This document shows, one piece after another, positions 16,058 to 25,218 of a stretch of DNA of 64,000 nt (its first letter is position 1; each line of letters opens with the position of its first letter). The DNA lies in NCBI RefSeq assembly GCF_036985595.1, contig NZ_BTPU01000005.1, positions 75,054 through 139,053 of the forward strand, written 5' to 3'. Below the pieces are notes generated by a model, which saw nothing but the letters and a program-made list of their open reading frames with translations, made no database searches and was not told where the DNA came from. Source of the stretch: Vallitalea maricola (GTDB lineage: Bacteria > Bacillota > Clostridia > Lachnospirales > Vallitaleaceae). Position numbers and translations under genes: made by a program.

Positions 16058-17539
16058 ATGGAATCAATATTAAAAGATATAAAAAAACGTAATCAGGGTA
16101 TAAATCTTAATACTGAACGATTGGAAATAATTGAACAAGGTAAGAATGATTTTAGAGTTTATTGTAATCATATGAATCCTGATTTTTTTTCTTATGAGAG
16201 ACCGTTTCAAGATATATTATGTAATACCATGCAGCAGATGTATGAAAAAGAATTAATTAACGAGAAAACAGGAAAACCCTATGACATTTTAATAATCAAC
16301 TTACCACCAGGACATGGAAAATCTTATACAGCTATGATGTTTTCAACATGGGCTTTTGGTAAAAATAAATTGAATCAGATTATATCAACATCATATAACC
16401 AAACTTTATCAACCAGATTTGCAAAAGGTGTTAGAGAGCATATAGAAGATAAGGAAACTTACGGTGATGATAATAGTTATGTTGTCAATAGCTTTTTTCC
16501 AAATGTACATATCAAACGTGGTGACGGTGCTATGGACTTATGGAGTTTGGAAGGTTCTTACATGTCATACCTTGCAACATCATTTAATGGTTCAATTACA
16601 GGTATGAGAGGTAATATTGGTATTATTGATGATCCTATAAAGAATAAATATGAAGCTGTAAATGAAAAGATAAAAGATGACCATTGGGACTGGTATAAAA
16701 ACACATTCACATCAAGAATGCTAGAAGGTGCATTACAGATTATTATTATGACCAGATGGGCGAGTGATGATCTAGCAGGTAGACTACTTAAAAAATTCCC
16801 AGACCGTTGTTATGAATTGAAAATGCCAGTGTTGAATAAAGATGGTGAACCTTTATGTAGGCAAATACTAAGTAAAGAAGCCATTGCAGATAAAAAAGAT
16901 GGTATAGACAACGATATCTTTCTCGCTAACTACATGCAAGAGCCTATTGACAAAAAAGGTGCGTTGTATAAAAGATTTAAAACCTATGACATGGTGGATA
17001 AAGACAAATTTACGGATGTTATTGCTTACATTGATACTGCAGATGAGGGTACTGACTTTTTATGCTGTATTGTAGCAGGAGTTATAGAAAGATATGCTTA
17101 TGTTCTTGATGTCTATTACACAGATGAACCTATGGAAGTAACAGAAAAAGAAACAGCTAGAATACTGAATTTACACCGTGTTAGAAATTCCATATTTGAA
17201 AGTAATAACGGTGGTCGTGGTTTTGCTAGAAATGTTCGCAAGATTCTTAGGAAAATCAAGAACTTTATTACTAACGTCTTTTGGTTTCATCAATCCAAGA
17301 ACAAAAGAACTCGTATCATTGTAAATAGCAGTAATGTCATGGAACAAGTAATCATGCCAGAGGATTGGGAAACAAGGTTCGAGCTTTATGCAAGGGATAT
17401 GCTCAAGTATCAACGCAAAGGCAAAAATCCTCATGATGATGCACCAGATGCTACTACTGGTATAGTCGAAGTTATCAATGGTGATGTAAAAGTAAAGAAA
17501 AAAGCAAAAGTGATAAAACGTAGTAAGTTGGGATTGTAG
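16058..17539 (+). CDS. Large terminase subunit (Mu Gp28-like)
   Basis: This 493-residue packaging motor has an ATPase domain with Walker A PPGHGKS (83-89) and Walker B IGIIDDP (DD at 191-192), and an RNase H-like nuclease domain (AYIDTADEGTD near 325; HDDAPDA near 467). It pumps DNA into proheads and cuts it. In this phage family packaging starts inside the integrated copy and includes host flanks. Confidence 0.92.
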   Translation: MESILKDIKKRNQGINLNTERLEIIEQGKNDFRVYCNHMNPDFFSYERPFQDILCNTMQQMYEKELINEKTGKPYDILIINLPPGHGKSYTAMMFSTWAFGKNKLNQIISTSYNQTLSTRFAKGVREHIEDKETYGDDNSYVVNSFFPNVHIKRGDGAMDLWSLEGSYMSYLATSFNGSITGMRGNIGIIDDPIKNKYEAVNEKIKDDHWDWYKNTFTSRMLEGALQIIIMTRWASDDLAGRLLKKFPDRCYELKMPVLNKDGEPLCRQILSKEAIADKKDGIDNDIFLANYMQEPIDKKGALYKRFKTYDMVDKDKFTDVIAYIDTADEGTDFLCCIVAGVIERYAYVLDVYYTDEPMEVTEKETARILNLHRVRNSIFESNNGGRGFARNVRKILRKIKNFITNVFWFHQSKNKRTRIIVNSSNVMEQVIMPEDWETRFELYARDMLKYQRKGKNPHDDAPDATTGIVEVINGDVKVKKKAKVIKRSKLGL

Positions 17540-17547
17540 GTGATTAG

Positions 17548-19017
17548 ATGGAAACAACAAATATAAATTTAGAAGTTCCAACAATGATAAAAGTTTCAAA
17601 AGGCACAGAAGTAACAGGAGAGCTGATAAATAAAATAATAGATATCTTTAACAGTACCTATGTGCCTAGATTTGATGTTCTGGAAAAGTACTATGATGTT
17701 AAGAATCAAATATTAGAAAGAGAAATGAATGATACTACTAAACCAAACAATAAACTAGCTCATGGCTTCGCAAAGTACATAACCAACATGGCAACATCTT
17801 ACTTTTTAGGTCAAGGGATTAATTATACTACAAAAGATAACAGTAGCAAGAAGAAAAGAAATTTCTTCAAAAAACTATTTGGGAAAAAAGGTAAGAGAAA
17901 AAGTCAGGTACATAGAAGTGATTACATAGATGCATTGAATGAGGTTATGAATGACAACAATAATGATAATGTAAACTATGAAACAAGTAAACAAACAAGT
18001 ATAAATGGTGTAGCCTTTGAATTATTATACGTTAATGAAAACGCAAAGGTAAAATATAAGAAATTTAAAGCTGATGAAATAATACCAGTCTATTCCAATG
18101 ATGTAGATAACTTTCTAGCCTTTGCTATAAGACCTTATGAAGAAAAAGACATATTGACAGATGAAATCAAATACTATGCTGATGTTTATACAAAAGATGA
18201 AATCATAACTTATATAAAAACTGATGAAAGCTATGTTGAGGAAGAAAGGAAAACTCATCCATTTGGTGATGTACCTGTTTTAGTTTACTGGAACAATGAA
18301 GAACGTAAAGGAGATTTTGAAGATGTTATATCTTTAATTGATGCTTACGATTTGGCACAATCTGACACAGCCAATGACTTTGAATACTTCACAGATGCTT
18401 ACTTAGTACTTGTTGGAGCAAGTGGACTTACTTCTGATGATGATAGTGAAGACAGTTCTAATTCAGCCAAAACATTAAAAGAAGAAAGGATACTTCTACT
18501 AGATGAAAAAGGTCAGGCACAATGGCTGATTAAAAACATGAATGATACTGCAGTAGAAAATTATAAAAACAGATTATACAAAGATATATTCTTTTTAAGT
18601 CAAGTACCTGCCTTAACAGATGAAAGCTTTGCAGGGAATCTTACAGGTATTGCGATTAAGTATAAGCTTATTGGACTTGAACAGCTTGCCATAATGAAAG
18701 AAAACAAGTTCGAACCTGCTGAAAAGAAGAAAATAAAGCTTATAACTAATGTAATAAATATGAAAAAAGGAACAGGCTATAATCCTGATGATATAGAAAT
18801 TATCTTTACTAGAAACATGATCCTAAATGATTTAGAAGACATTGAAAAAGCACAAGGACTTGAAGGCATAACATCAAAGAGAACACAACTCAAACAACTA
18901 AACTTTATTGATGATGTGGACGAAGAGATAGAGCAGATTGAAAGAGAAAAGGAAAAAGAGAATGACAGCTTAGATTTTGAAGATGATTTAGACGACATGG
19001 AAGACCTAGAGGAATAG
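17548..19017 (+). CDS. SPP1 gp6-like portal protein
   Basis: The 489-residue protein matches SPP1-type portals: N-terminal YYDVKNQILERE, the YITNMATSYFLGQGI motif, a central wing with PVLVYWNN and SLIDAYDLAQSDTANDFE, and an acidic C-terminus. It forms the dodecameric vertex where the terminase and connectors dock. The SPP1-like rather than Mu Gp29-like portal supports a siphovirus head. Confidence 0.9.
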   Translation: METTNINLEVPTMIKVSKGTEVTGELINKIIDIFNSTYVPRFDVLEKYYDVKNQILEREMNDTTKPNNKLAHGFAKYITNMATSYFLGQGINYTTKDNSSKKKRNFFKKLFGKKGKRKSQVHRSDYIDALNEVMNDNNNDNVNYETSKQTSINGVAFELLYVNENAKVKYKKFKADEIIPVYSNDVDNFLAFAIRPYEEKDILTDEIKYYADVYTKDEIITYIKTDESYVEEERKTHPFGDVPVLVYWNNEERKGDFEDVISLIDAYDLAQSDTANDFEYFTDAYLVLVGASGLTSDDDSEDSSNSAKTLKEERILLLDEKGQAQWLIKNMNDTAVENYKNRLYKDIFFLSQVPALTDESFAGNLTGIAIKYKLIGLEQLAIMKENKFEPAEKKKIKLITNVINMKKGTGYNPDDIEIIFTRNMILNDLEDIEKAQGLEGITSKRTQLKQLNFIDDVDEEIEQIEREKEKENDSLDFEDDLDDMEDLEE

Positions 19018-19029
19018 AGGTAATTCTAT

Positions 19030-20049
19030 ATGAGAAGTAAGGAGTACTGGAAAAAACGTTCATTACGAAGAGAAAAAGAATTTGATAATAAAGCTAAAGA
19101 ATATCTAAAAGACTTGGAAAAAGAATTTAGGGTATCCATGACAGCAATAGATAAGAGGATAGAACAGCTTTATAAAAGATTTGCCAAAGATAACAAACTG
19201 ACTTATTACGAAGCTAGGAAAAAACTTGATAAAACAGATTTAGAAGTGTTTAAAAAGCAAGTTGACAAATATCTAGCTGATAATGTCATGAATGATACAT
19301 ACAATCGTTATCTTAGGAATTTAAGTTCCAAAGGAAGTATAACAAGATTACAAGCCTTACAAAGCGAAATAAGGCATGAAATTGAAACTCTCTACAACTC
19401 CTTTCAAGACAGTATAGAAAAATACTTGATAGATGTATATGAGGAAAATTATTATCGAAGCATATACGAAATACAGATAGGAACTAATATAGGAACAAGC
19501 TTTGTAAGACTCAATCGGCAGGCGTTAAGCTTTGTTATTCATTATGACTGGTCAGGTAAAGACTATTCAGACAGGATATGGAAGCATAAAACAAAGTTAT
19601 TGAAAACCATTAAAAGTCAGTTTAAACAAGGACTTATACAAGGGAAAAGTAATCATGAATTGGCTAAGAAAGTAGCCAAAAGAATGAATGTAGCTTATTC
19701 CAACGCTTTTAGGTTAGTTCGTACAGAGAACAATTATATCTATAATGCCAGTAATAAAAAGTCCTATGAACAATCAGGAATCGTAATGAAATATAGATTT
19801 ATTGCTACCCTTGATAGAAGAACTTCAAGTAAATGCAGAAAAAAGGATAATAAAGTATTTAACATAAAAGATGCACTTGTAGGAACGAACTACCCACCTT
19901 TGCATCCAAACTGTAGAAGTACCACAATACCTATCTTTGATAAAGTAATGGATATAAACAAATTTAGAAGAGCTAAAAGCTTAGGTAGATATTACTTTGT
20001 ACCAAGTAATCTAAGTTATGAAAAATGGTATAAAAAATATGGAGCATAA
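19030..20049 (+). CDS. Minor head protein, SPP1 gp7/MuF family
   Basis: The 339-residue protein ends in the MuF domain: FIATLDRRTSSKCRKKDNKV, then the conserved PPLHPNCRSTTIP. The first half is basic and helical. MuF-type proteins bind the portal and enter the prohead, and are needed for DNA ejection or head morphogenesis. It sits between portal and scaffold as in SPP1. Confidence 0.9.
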   Translation: MRSKEYWKKRSLRREKEFDNKAKEYLKDLEKEFRVSMTAIDKRIEQLYKRFAKDNKLTYYEARKKLDKTDLEVFKKQVDKYLADNVMNDTYNRYLRNLSSKGSITRLQALQSEIRHEIETLYNSFQDSIEKYLIDVYEENYYRSIYEIQIGTNIGTSFVRLNRQALSFVIHYDWSGKDYSDRIWKHKTKLLKTIKSQFKQGLIQGKSNHELAKKVAKRMNVAYSNAFRLVRTENNYIYNASNKKSYEQSGIVMKYRFIATLDRRTSSKCRKKDNKVFNIKDALVGTNYPPLHPNCRSTTIPIFDKVMDINKFRRAKSLGRYYFVPSNLSYEKWYKKYGA

Positions 20050-20092
20050 CGCTTTAAACATATTTTAAATATAATTTTAGGAGGCTTTAACA

Positions 20093-20662
20093 ATGGAAGA
20101 AAATAAAAACATTGATACCAATAATCAAGAGACTAACCAAGAGGAGACTAAAACTACTGAAACAAAAGAAACTACTGAAACAAAAGAAGAAAAGACCATG
20201 CTGACAAAAGAAGAACATCAAAAGATGGTTAATGAAGCGGTTGCTGCAGCAGTAGCAGAACAAAAAGAAAGTTTTAACAGTCTGCTAGAAACAAAGCTTG
20301 AAGAAGAAAGGCGACTAGCTAAACTTGATGATGATGAAAGAGAAAAAGCAGAAAGGGAAAGAAAACAAAAAGAGCTGCTTGAAAAAGAAAAAGACATTGC
20401 TAGAAGAGAACTTAAAATTGAAACAACAAGACTGCTTGCAGAAAAGAATTTACCAACGGACTGCTTGGAGCTTGTTATTGGTGAAGACATGGCAGCTACC
20501 AGTAAAAAAATTGAAACTTTCCAAAGCATGTTCAACCAAGCAGTTGAAGAAGCTGTCAACAAACGTATAGCAGGAAATACACCAATAACAGGCAGTAAAA
20601 CAACTACAGATGACAGTAAACTAAGTGACAAAGAATATTTTGAAAGACACTATAAACAGTAA
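20093..20662 (+). CDS. Capsid scaffolding protein
   Basis: This 189-residue highly charged coiled-coil protein (Glu/Lys-rich, residues 1-130) has a short C-terminal part ending SDKEYFERHYKQ. It precedes the capsid gene, which is the usual position and composition of scaffold proteins of DUF4355 type that guide prohead assembly and are then lost. Confidence 0.82.
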   Translation: MEENKNIDTNNQETNQEETKTTETKETTETKEEKTMLTKEEHQKMVNEAVAAAVAEQKESFNSLLETKLEEERRLAKLDDDEREKAERERKQKELLEKEKDIARRELKIETTRLLAEKNLPTDCLELVIGEDMAATSKKIETFQSMFNQAVEEAVNKRIAGNTPITGSKTTTDDSKLSDKEYFERHYKQ

Positions 20663-20698
20663 TAATCAGTATTTAGAGATTAAAAGGAGAGATTAATA

Positions 20699-21826
20699 AT
20701 GGCTAATAAATTTTTAACTATGCAGTCAATCGCTAGACAGGCACTACCAATACTTGTAGACAATCTTGTATTCCCTAACTTGATTTACCAAGACTATTCA
20801 CAAGAGTTCGCAGGAAAAGGGGATACTATTCAGATTAAGAAACCACCAGTATTTCAAGCGAACGATTTTGATGAAGATAATGGTGTAGAAGTTCAGGACA
20901 TCAACACTGGAAAAGTATCCATAACACTTGATAAACTAGCTGATGTTTCCGTAGAGGTGACTAGTAAACAACTTGCACTTGAAGCAGCAGAATTCAGACA
21001 ACAAGTTACAGAGCCTATGGCTGTAGCACTTGCTGAAAAGATTAACCGTGAAGGACTTGACCTATATCAAGACATTCCATATTTTTCAGGAACATCAGGA
21101 ACAACACCAGGGGCATTACAAGACATTAGTAATATTCGTAAAGGATTGAACAAAAGAAAAGTACCAATGAGTAATCGACAAGCTGTATGGGATGTTGATG
21201 CAGATGCAAAATTCACAACACTTGATGCACTAGTAAATGTTGATAAAGCAGGAACACCAATGGCACTACGAGAAGGTTCTATTGGTCGTGTATACGGTAT
21301 AAATAATTATTATTCTCAAGCTGTAAGCGTTCATGAAGCAGGAACTGCAACAGGTGCAACTGATCCAAAAGTTAATGGAGCAGTAACCAAAGGTCAAAAT
21401 ATAATTAACATTGATGCTACAGCAATGACAGGTAAATTAGTAAAAGGTGACTTACTGACAATAGGAACTTATCAGCATGTTGTAACTGCAGATACAACCG
21501 AAGCGTCAGGTAATGCTATAGCTGCAGTAAATATCTATCCAAGCTTACAAGAAGATATTTCTGATGATACACCAATAACATTTATAGATAAAACTGCAGG
21601 TGCTCACGTAGCGAACATTGGCTTCCATAAGAATGCCTTTGCATTTGTAACCAGAAGTTTAGAATTACCAAGAGACAAAGAAGCATATACAGTAAGTTAC
21701 AACGGAATCACTCTAAGAGTAGTATACGGTTATGATATGAAATTCAAAAAGAATATGATGTCAATGGATGTGCTTTATGGATTCAAAACTATTTATGCAG
21801 AACTAGCAGAAATCATTCTAGGATAA
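20699..21826 (+). CDS. Major capsid protein
   Basis: The 375-residue protein has the P22-coat/HK97-fold pattern seen in siphovirus capsids: SIARQALPILVDNLVFPNL, GDTIQIKKPP, VTSKQLALEAAEF, an Ig-like insertion of about 80 residues near 220-290, then RDKEAYTVSYNGITLRVVYG. It is the shell protein. A stable hairpin after the stop codon may protect the message. Confidence 0.88.
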   Translation: MANKFLTMQSIARQALPILVDNLVFPNLIYQDYSQEFAGKGDTIQIKKPPVFQANDFDEDNGVEVQDINTGKVSITLDKLADVSVEVTSKQLALEAAEFRQQVTEPMAVALAEKINREGLDLYQDIPYFSGTSGTTPGALQDISNIRKGLNKRKVPMSNRQAVWDVDADAKFTTLDALVNVDKAGTPMALREGSIGRVYGINNYYSQAVSVHEAGTATGATDPKVNGAVTKGQNIINIDATAMTGKLVKGDLLTIGTYQHVVTADTTEASGNAIAAVNIYPSLQEDISDDTPITFIDKTAGAHVANIGFHKNAFAFVTRSLELPRDKEAYTVSYNGITLRVVYGYDMKFKKNMMSMDVLYGFKTIYAELAEIILG

Positions 21827-21840
21827 ACTTACATACCAAT

Positions 21841-21869
21841 AGGGTATTAGTAACATTTTCTAATACCCT
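21841..21869 (+). other. Hairpin downstream of capsid gene
   Basis: AGGGTATTAG (21841-21850) and CTAATACCCT (21860-21869) form a perfect 10-bp stem with a 9-base loop. No T-run follows, so it is more likely an mRNA stabiliser or partial terminator that sets capsid above the downstream genes. Confidence 0.65.
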
Positions 21870-21887
21870 TCTAGGAGGTGAAACAAC

Positions 21888-22028
21888 ATGAAATGCCCTT
21901 ACTGTAAGAAAGAATATAGTGACAGCATTATAAAATATCATATGCAGCGTTGTGACAAGAAAGAGGAAAAGAAGCCTGAAAACAAAGACCCGAACAAGGA
22001 TAACGCCAAAGGTAAAACTAATAAGTAG
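21888..22028 (+). CDS. Small zinc-finger-like head protein
   Basis: This 46-residue ORF after AGGAGGTG encodes MKCPYCKKEY...HMQRC, a C-x2-C...H-x3-C zinc-finger pattern, followed by a Lys/Glu/Asn-rich tail. Such tiny ORFs are common between capsid and connector genes; function unknown. Confidence 0.7.
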   Translation: MKCPYCKKEYSDSIIKYHMQRCDKKEEKKPENKDPNKDNAKGKTNK

Positions 22029-22037
22029 GTGAATCTA

Positions 22038-22379
22038 TTGGATTATTTGCAAGAAGTGAAATTAAGATTAGATATTACGGATACAAGCGAAGATGATAAA
22101 CTTAACAGTTACATAAATCAATATCTTGAAGAGATACTTAATTACTGCAATATAAAAGAATTTCCACAAGGGCTTAATTACACCTTAGTAGACATAGTAG
22201 TTGATATTTACAATAATTCAAGAAAAGGAAGTTATTTAGGTAATTTAAGTAGTGAAAGTCAGGGAGATAGAAGTATTAACTATCAATCTTACAATAAACT
22301 TACTGGAGCAGGTGGCAGTGATTTTATAAAGAACTATGCTAAAAAATTGAACCGTTATAGAAAAATAAAAATGAGATGA
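22038..22379 (+). CDS. Head-tail connector (gp6-like/Ad1)
   Basis: This protein of about 113 residues (DYLQEVKLRLDIT, LNSYINQYLEEILNYCN, ALVDIVVDIYNN-like helix) fits the all-helical connector family that binds under the portal. TTG 22038 is preferred because AGGTG lies six bases before it; a GTG at 22029 is possible. Confidence 0.72.
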   Translation: MDYLQEVKLRLDITDTSEDDKLNSYINQYLEEILNYCNIKEFPQGLNYTLVDIVVDIYNNSRKGSYLGNLSSESQGDRSINYQSYNKLTGAGGSDFIKNYAKKLNRYRKIKMR

Positions 22380-22383
22380 TTAC

Positions 22384-22704
22384 ATGTATACTAATGCGAC
22401 AGCAATAAAATTGCAAGTTACTGAAAATACAGATGATGAAGGATATATCAAATTAACTTTTGTAGAATCAGGAGACGGATTTGCGATAGATGCTCAACCT
22501 TATTCTAGTCAAACAGCACAGGAAGAATACGGAATACAAAAAGACAATATACGTTATAGGTGTTTTTCAGATAATCCTATACCAATGGAAGAAGGCGAAT
22601 ATATTCGTGTGAGTGATGAAAATTATCGTGTTGTATTAGCTCATGAATGGGATTATCACACTGAATTTATATTGCAATGGTTAAAAGGTGAGGTAGATGG
22701 CTAA
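22384..22704 (+). CDS. Head-closure/adaptor-like protein
   Basis: This 106-residue beta-rich protein (IKLTFVESGDGFAIDAQPYS, EYIRVSDENYRVVLAHEW) has the position and size of head-closure proteins such as SPP1 gp16. Assignment rests mainly on synteny. Confidence 0.65.
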   Translation: MYTNATAIKLQVTENTDDEGYIKLTFVESGDGFAIDAQPYSSQTAQEEYGIQKDNIRYRCFSDNPIPMEEGEYIRVSDENYRVVLAHEWDYHTEFILQWLKGEVDG

Positions 22705-23197
22705 AGAAGGTTTCATAGGTGCTAACCGATTAAAAGAAAAGTTTAGAGCCTACCATCAAAGAGCCACCAACAATATAGAAAGAGCATTATATAAAGGTGG
22801 TTTACAAGTTGAATCAGATGCAAAACTTCTTGTTATTGTAGATACTGGACATTTAAGAGCATCTATCGCAACTAGGCTAATATCAACACAATCAAAAACA
22901 GTTGTGGAAATTGGAACGAATCTTGAATATGCAGCCATTATAGAATTTGGTTCAAGCCCTCACTTTCCACCAGTAGATGCATTAGAACCCTGGGTAAAAC
23001 GTGTTATCTTGAATGGTGTTGAAGCATACGAAGGTGAAGCTAAAGACGTAGCATATGCAGTAGCCAAAAACATAAGCAAATGGGGAACACAGGCAAGACC
23101 ATTTTTACAGCCTGCCTATGATATGAATATAGATCATATAAAAGTAGATGTGAAAGAAGCCATAAAAGAATCAAAAAGTGAGTTGAAAAAGAAATGA
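22697..23197 (+). CDS. HK97 gp10-type tail completion protein
   Basis: The 166-residue protein has the gp10 pattern: ALYKGGLQVESDAKLL, then DTGHLRASI and EIGTNLEYAAIIEFG, and ends ARPFLQPAYD. It joins head and tail. It overlaps both neighbouring genes by a few bases, indicating translational coupling. Confidence 0.85.
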   Translation: MAKEGFIGANRLKEKFRAYHQRATNNIERALYKGGLQVESDAKLLVIVDTGHLRASIATRLISTQSKTVVEIGTNLEYAAIIEFGSSPHFPPVDALEPWVKRVILNGVEAYEGEAKDVAYAVAKNISKWGTQARPFLQPAYDMNIDHIKVDVKEAIKESKSELKKK

Positions 23198-23565
23198 TAA
23201 GCCTTAATAAAGAAGTAGTAAACCTACTTAAAAATGATGCTGACATTACAGCCATTGTGAAAAATAGGATATATCCTAACCAACCACCAGTAGATGCAGA
23301 AAAATATCCTATTATCACATATCTTGAAATAGACAATATACCTAATAAATATGCAGACAATAAAGTAATGTCAAGTAAAGTAGCTATTCAACTTGATATA
23401 TGGACTAAAAATTCAAGTTCAACAGACTTATCCATTAAAATAGATAAAGTCATGTTTGAAAACAAGTACAAGAGATTCTATACCCATTCACTTAGTGAAA
23501 AGTCAACAGGTATACAACATAAGATAATGAGATATAGAAAGCTTGTAATAGAATCAATAAACTAG
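23194..23565 (+). CDS. Tail terminator-like protein
   Basis: This 123-residue protein (VVNLLKNDADITAIVKNRIY, YPIITYLEI, VAIQLDIWTK) resembles tail terminator/DUF3168 proteins that cap the tail tube and bind the head. It overlaps the gp10-like gene by four bases. Confidence 0.75.
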   Translation: MISLNKEVVNLLKNDADITAIVKNRIYPNQPPVDAEKYPIITYLEIDNIPNKYADNKVMSSKVAIQLDIWTKNSSSTDLSIKIDKVMFENKYKRFYTHSLSEKSTGIQHKIMRYRKLVIESIN

Positions 23566-23590
23566 AATAACCAAGAAAGGAACGATATAC

Positions 23591-24448
23591 ATGGAAGGAT
23601 ATATGACAGGTGTAGAAAACTCCCATATAGCTATTAAAAATGGTATGACTTATGAAACTCCTGAATTTGCAAGTTACTCTACTGATATAAAAATAGCTCC
23701 ACAAGTAGCAACAGGTGCATTGTATGGAGATAATGCAGCGAGAGCAACACAAGCAAAAACAACCAAATACATAGTAACAGCAACATTTACAAACTTACCA
23801 TTAGCCTTAAAAGCCAAAATATTAGGACATCAATATAGCAATGGTCAGATGATAACCAAAAGTACAGATAAAGCACCTAAGATGGCTTATGGATTTAACT
23901 TTACCAAAGAAAATGGTGCAAAGCGTTATGTATGGTTATACAACGGACAATGGCAGGAAAACGAGGAAAACGGTCAATCAGAAAGTGAAAATATAAACTT
24001 TCAAACTGTTACATTAACAGGTGAATTTATAGTAAGAGAGGATAACACTTTCAAGATGACACTTGACACAGATTCGCCAGGATATAACCCACAGAAAGCA
24101 GCTAACTGGTACAAAGCTGTCCAAGAATTTGAAGAAGATACAACAGAACCTACATTAGTAAGTTCAGTTCCTGCAGATGCAGCAACAGGTGTAGCAATAG
24201 ATTCTACTATAACACTAACATTCAATAAAGCAATGAATCTAAACACCTTAAATAACATCTTGGTAGTTGATGAACTTGTTAATGATGTAGATACAACCAT
24301 TGCTCTATCTGATGATTATAAAACCGTTACGATTACACCAAAAGCAAACTTAGGAGCAAACATGTTACATAATGTAATTCTTAACAAGCTAATGGATACA
24401 GCAGGTAATACCCTACCTTATACTACTATAGATTTTACAACAGCCTAA
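23591..24448 (+). CDS. Major tail tube protein (phi13 type) with Ig-like domain
   Basis: Residues 1-185 resemble phi13-family tail tube proteins (GVENSHIAIKNG, TNLPLALKAKILGHQ). Residues about 192-285 form an added Ig-like domain of the SbsA/Big_5 type (SVPADAATGVAIDSTITLTF, FNKAMN, then TITPKANL and DTAGN). The tube part builds the long flexible tail; the Ig part would decorate it and may bind cell-surface sugars. Confidence 0.88.
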   Translation: MEGYMTGVENSHIAIKNGMTYETPEFASYSTDIKIAPQVATGALYGDNAARATQAKTTKYIVTATFTNLPLALKAKILGHQYSNGQMITKSTDKAPKMAYGFNFTKENGAKRYVWLYNGQWQENEENGQSESENINFQTVTLTGEFIVREDNTFKMTLDTDSPGYNPQKAANWYKAVQEFEEDTTEPTLVSSVPADAATGVAIDSTITLTFNKAMNLNTLNNILVVDELVNDVDTTIALSDDYKTVTITPKANLGANMLHNVILNKLMDTAGNTLPYTTIDFTTA

Positions 24449-24945
24449 TGAATGCAATAGGTGTTACACAGGTTAAAATAAAGCTTGCTGACACTACATA
24501 TATACTAACATATGATATGCAGGCTTTATTTTACATAGATAACAAATACGAAAGTTTTCAAACATTCTTAGAAGATATTAAGGTAGGTAACCTAGTAGCT
24601 GTAAAAGTAGCATTAGAAGGTGGAACACTAAGAGGAAAACAAGAATTTAATCCATGTTTAATACACCTTAAAGATGTTTTTTTTATAACAAGTAAAATCA
24701 TATATGCAATAAGCAGTAATATGCCTGACAATGATAAAACTCATAAAACAACAAAAAGTAAAGGAAAAAGTAAAACGGATCTATCAAAACTTCTTGAACA
24801 ATACTATTACATTGGGTTGGCTGAATTGAAACTTTGCAGAAATGACCTTCTAAGCATGACATTAAAAGAATTATTTAGAATGATAGACATAAATAGAAAT
24901 GGAATCAAGACCAAGAAAACAGTACCATTGGAGGCGGTTATATAA
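24448..24945 (+). CDS. Tail assembly chaperone (first ORF)
   Basis: This 165-residue protein lies between tube and tape-measure genes. Its N-terminus (YILTYDMQALFYIDNKYESF) is shared with the next protein. It begins at TAATG, overlapping the tube gene stop by one base. Chaperones of this kind coat the tape measure while the tube assembles. Confidence 0.75.
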   Translation: MNAIGVTQVKIKLADTTYILTYDMQALFYIDNKYESFQTFLEDIKVGNLVAVKVALEGGTLRGKQEFNPCLIHLKDVFFITSKIIYAISSNMPDNDKTHKTTKSKGKSKTDLSKLLEQYYYIGLAELKLCRNDLLSMTLKELFRMIDINRNGIKTKKTVPLEAVI

Positions 24946-25205
24946 TGGATATCCAAATAAAAGGTAAAAACTACAAATTAGACTATAATCTGAATGCATT
25001 AATAGACATTCAAAAACGATATGGTTCAATGGAAGAAGCACTGAAAAAGTTGAAAGTAAATAACTATGAAGACATAAGGTTTTTTTTAATGATTGGTATT
25101 AATCACGGTATGGATTTAGAACTAAGCGAAAAAGACGTTGGAAAACTTCTCAACATGGATAACATATCAGAGGTATCAATAAATATGATGAAAGCTATAT
25201 CATAA
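24945..25205 (+). CDS. Tail assembly chaperone (second ORF, paralogous N-terminus)
   Basis: The 86-residue protein shares the pattern YKLDYNLNALIDIQKRYGSM with its neighbour, so the two look like a duplicated domain. It also starts at TAATG. In many phages the second chaperone product is made by ribosomal frameshifting; here it has its own start and the coupling replaces the frameshift. Confidence 0.72.
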   Translation: MDIQIKGKNYKLDYNLNALIDIQKRYGSMEEALKKLKVNNYEDIRFFLMIGINHGMDLELSEKDVGKLLNMDNISEVSINMMKAIS

Positions 25206-25218
25206 GTAGGTGGCATAG

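Noticed and set aside
20218..20631. Serine-rich leftward frame inside the scaffold gene
   Set aside because: It is the antisense image of Glu/Lys/Ala-rich coiled-coil codons, with no start signal.
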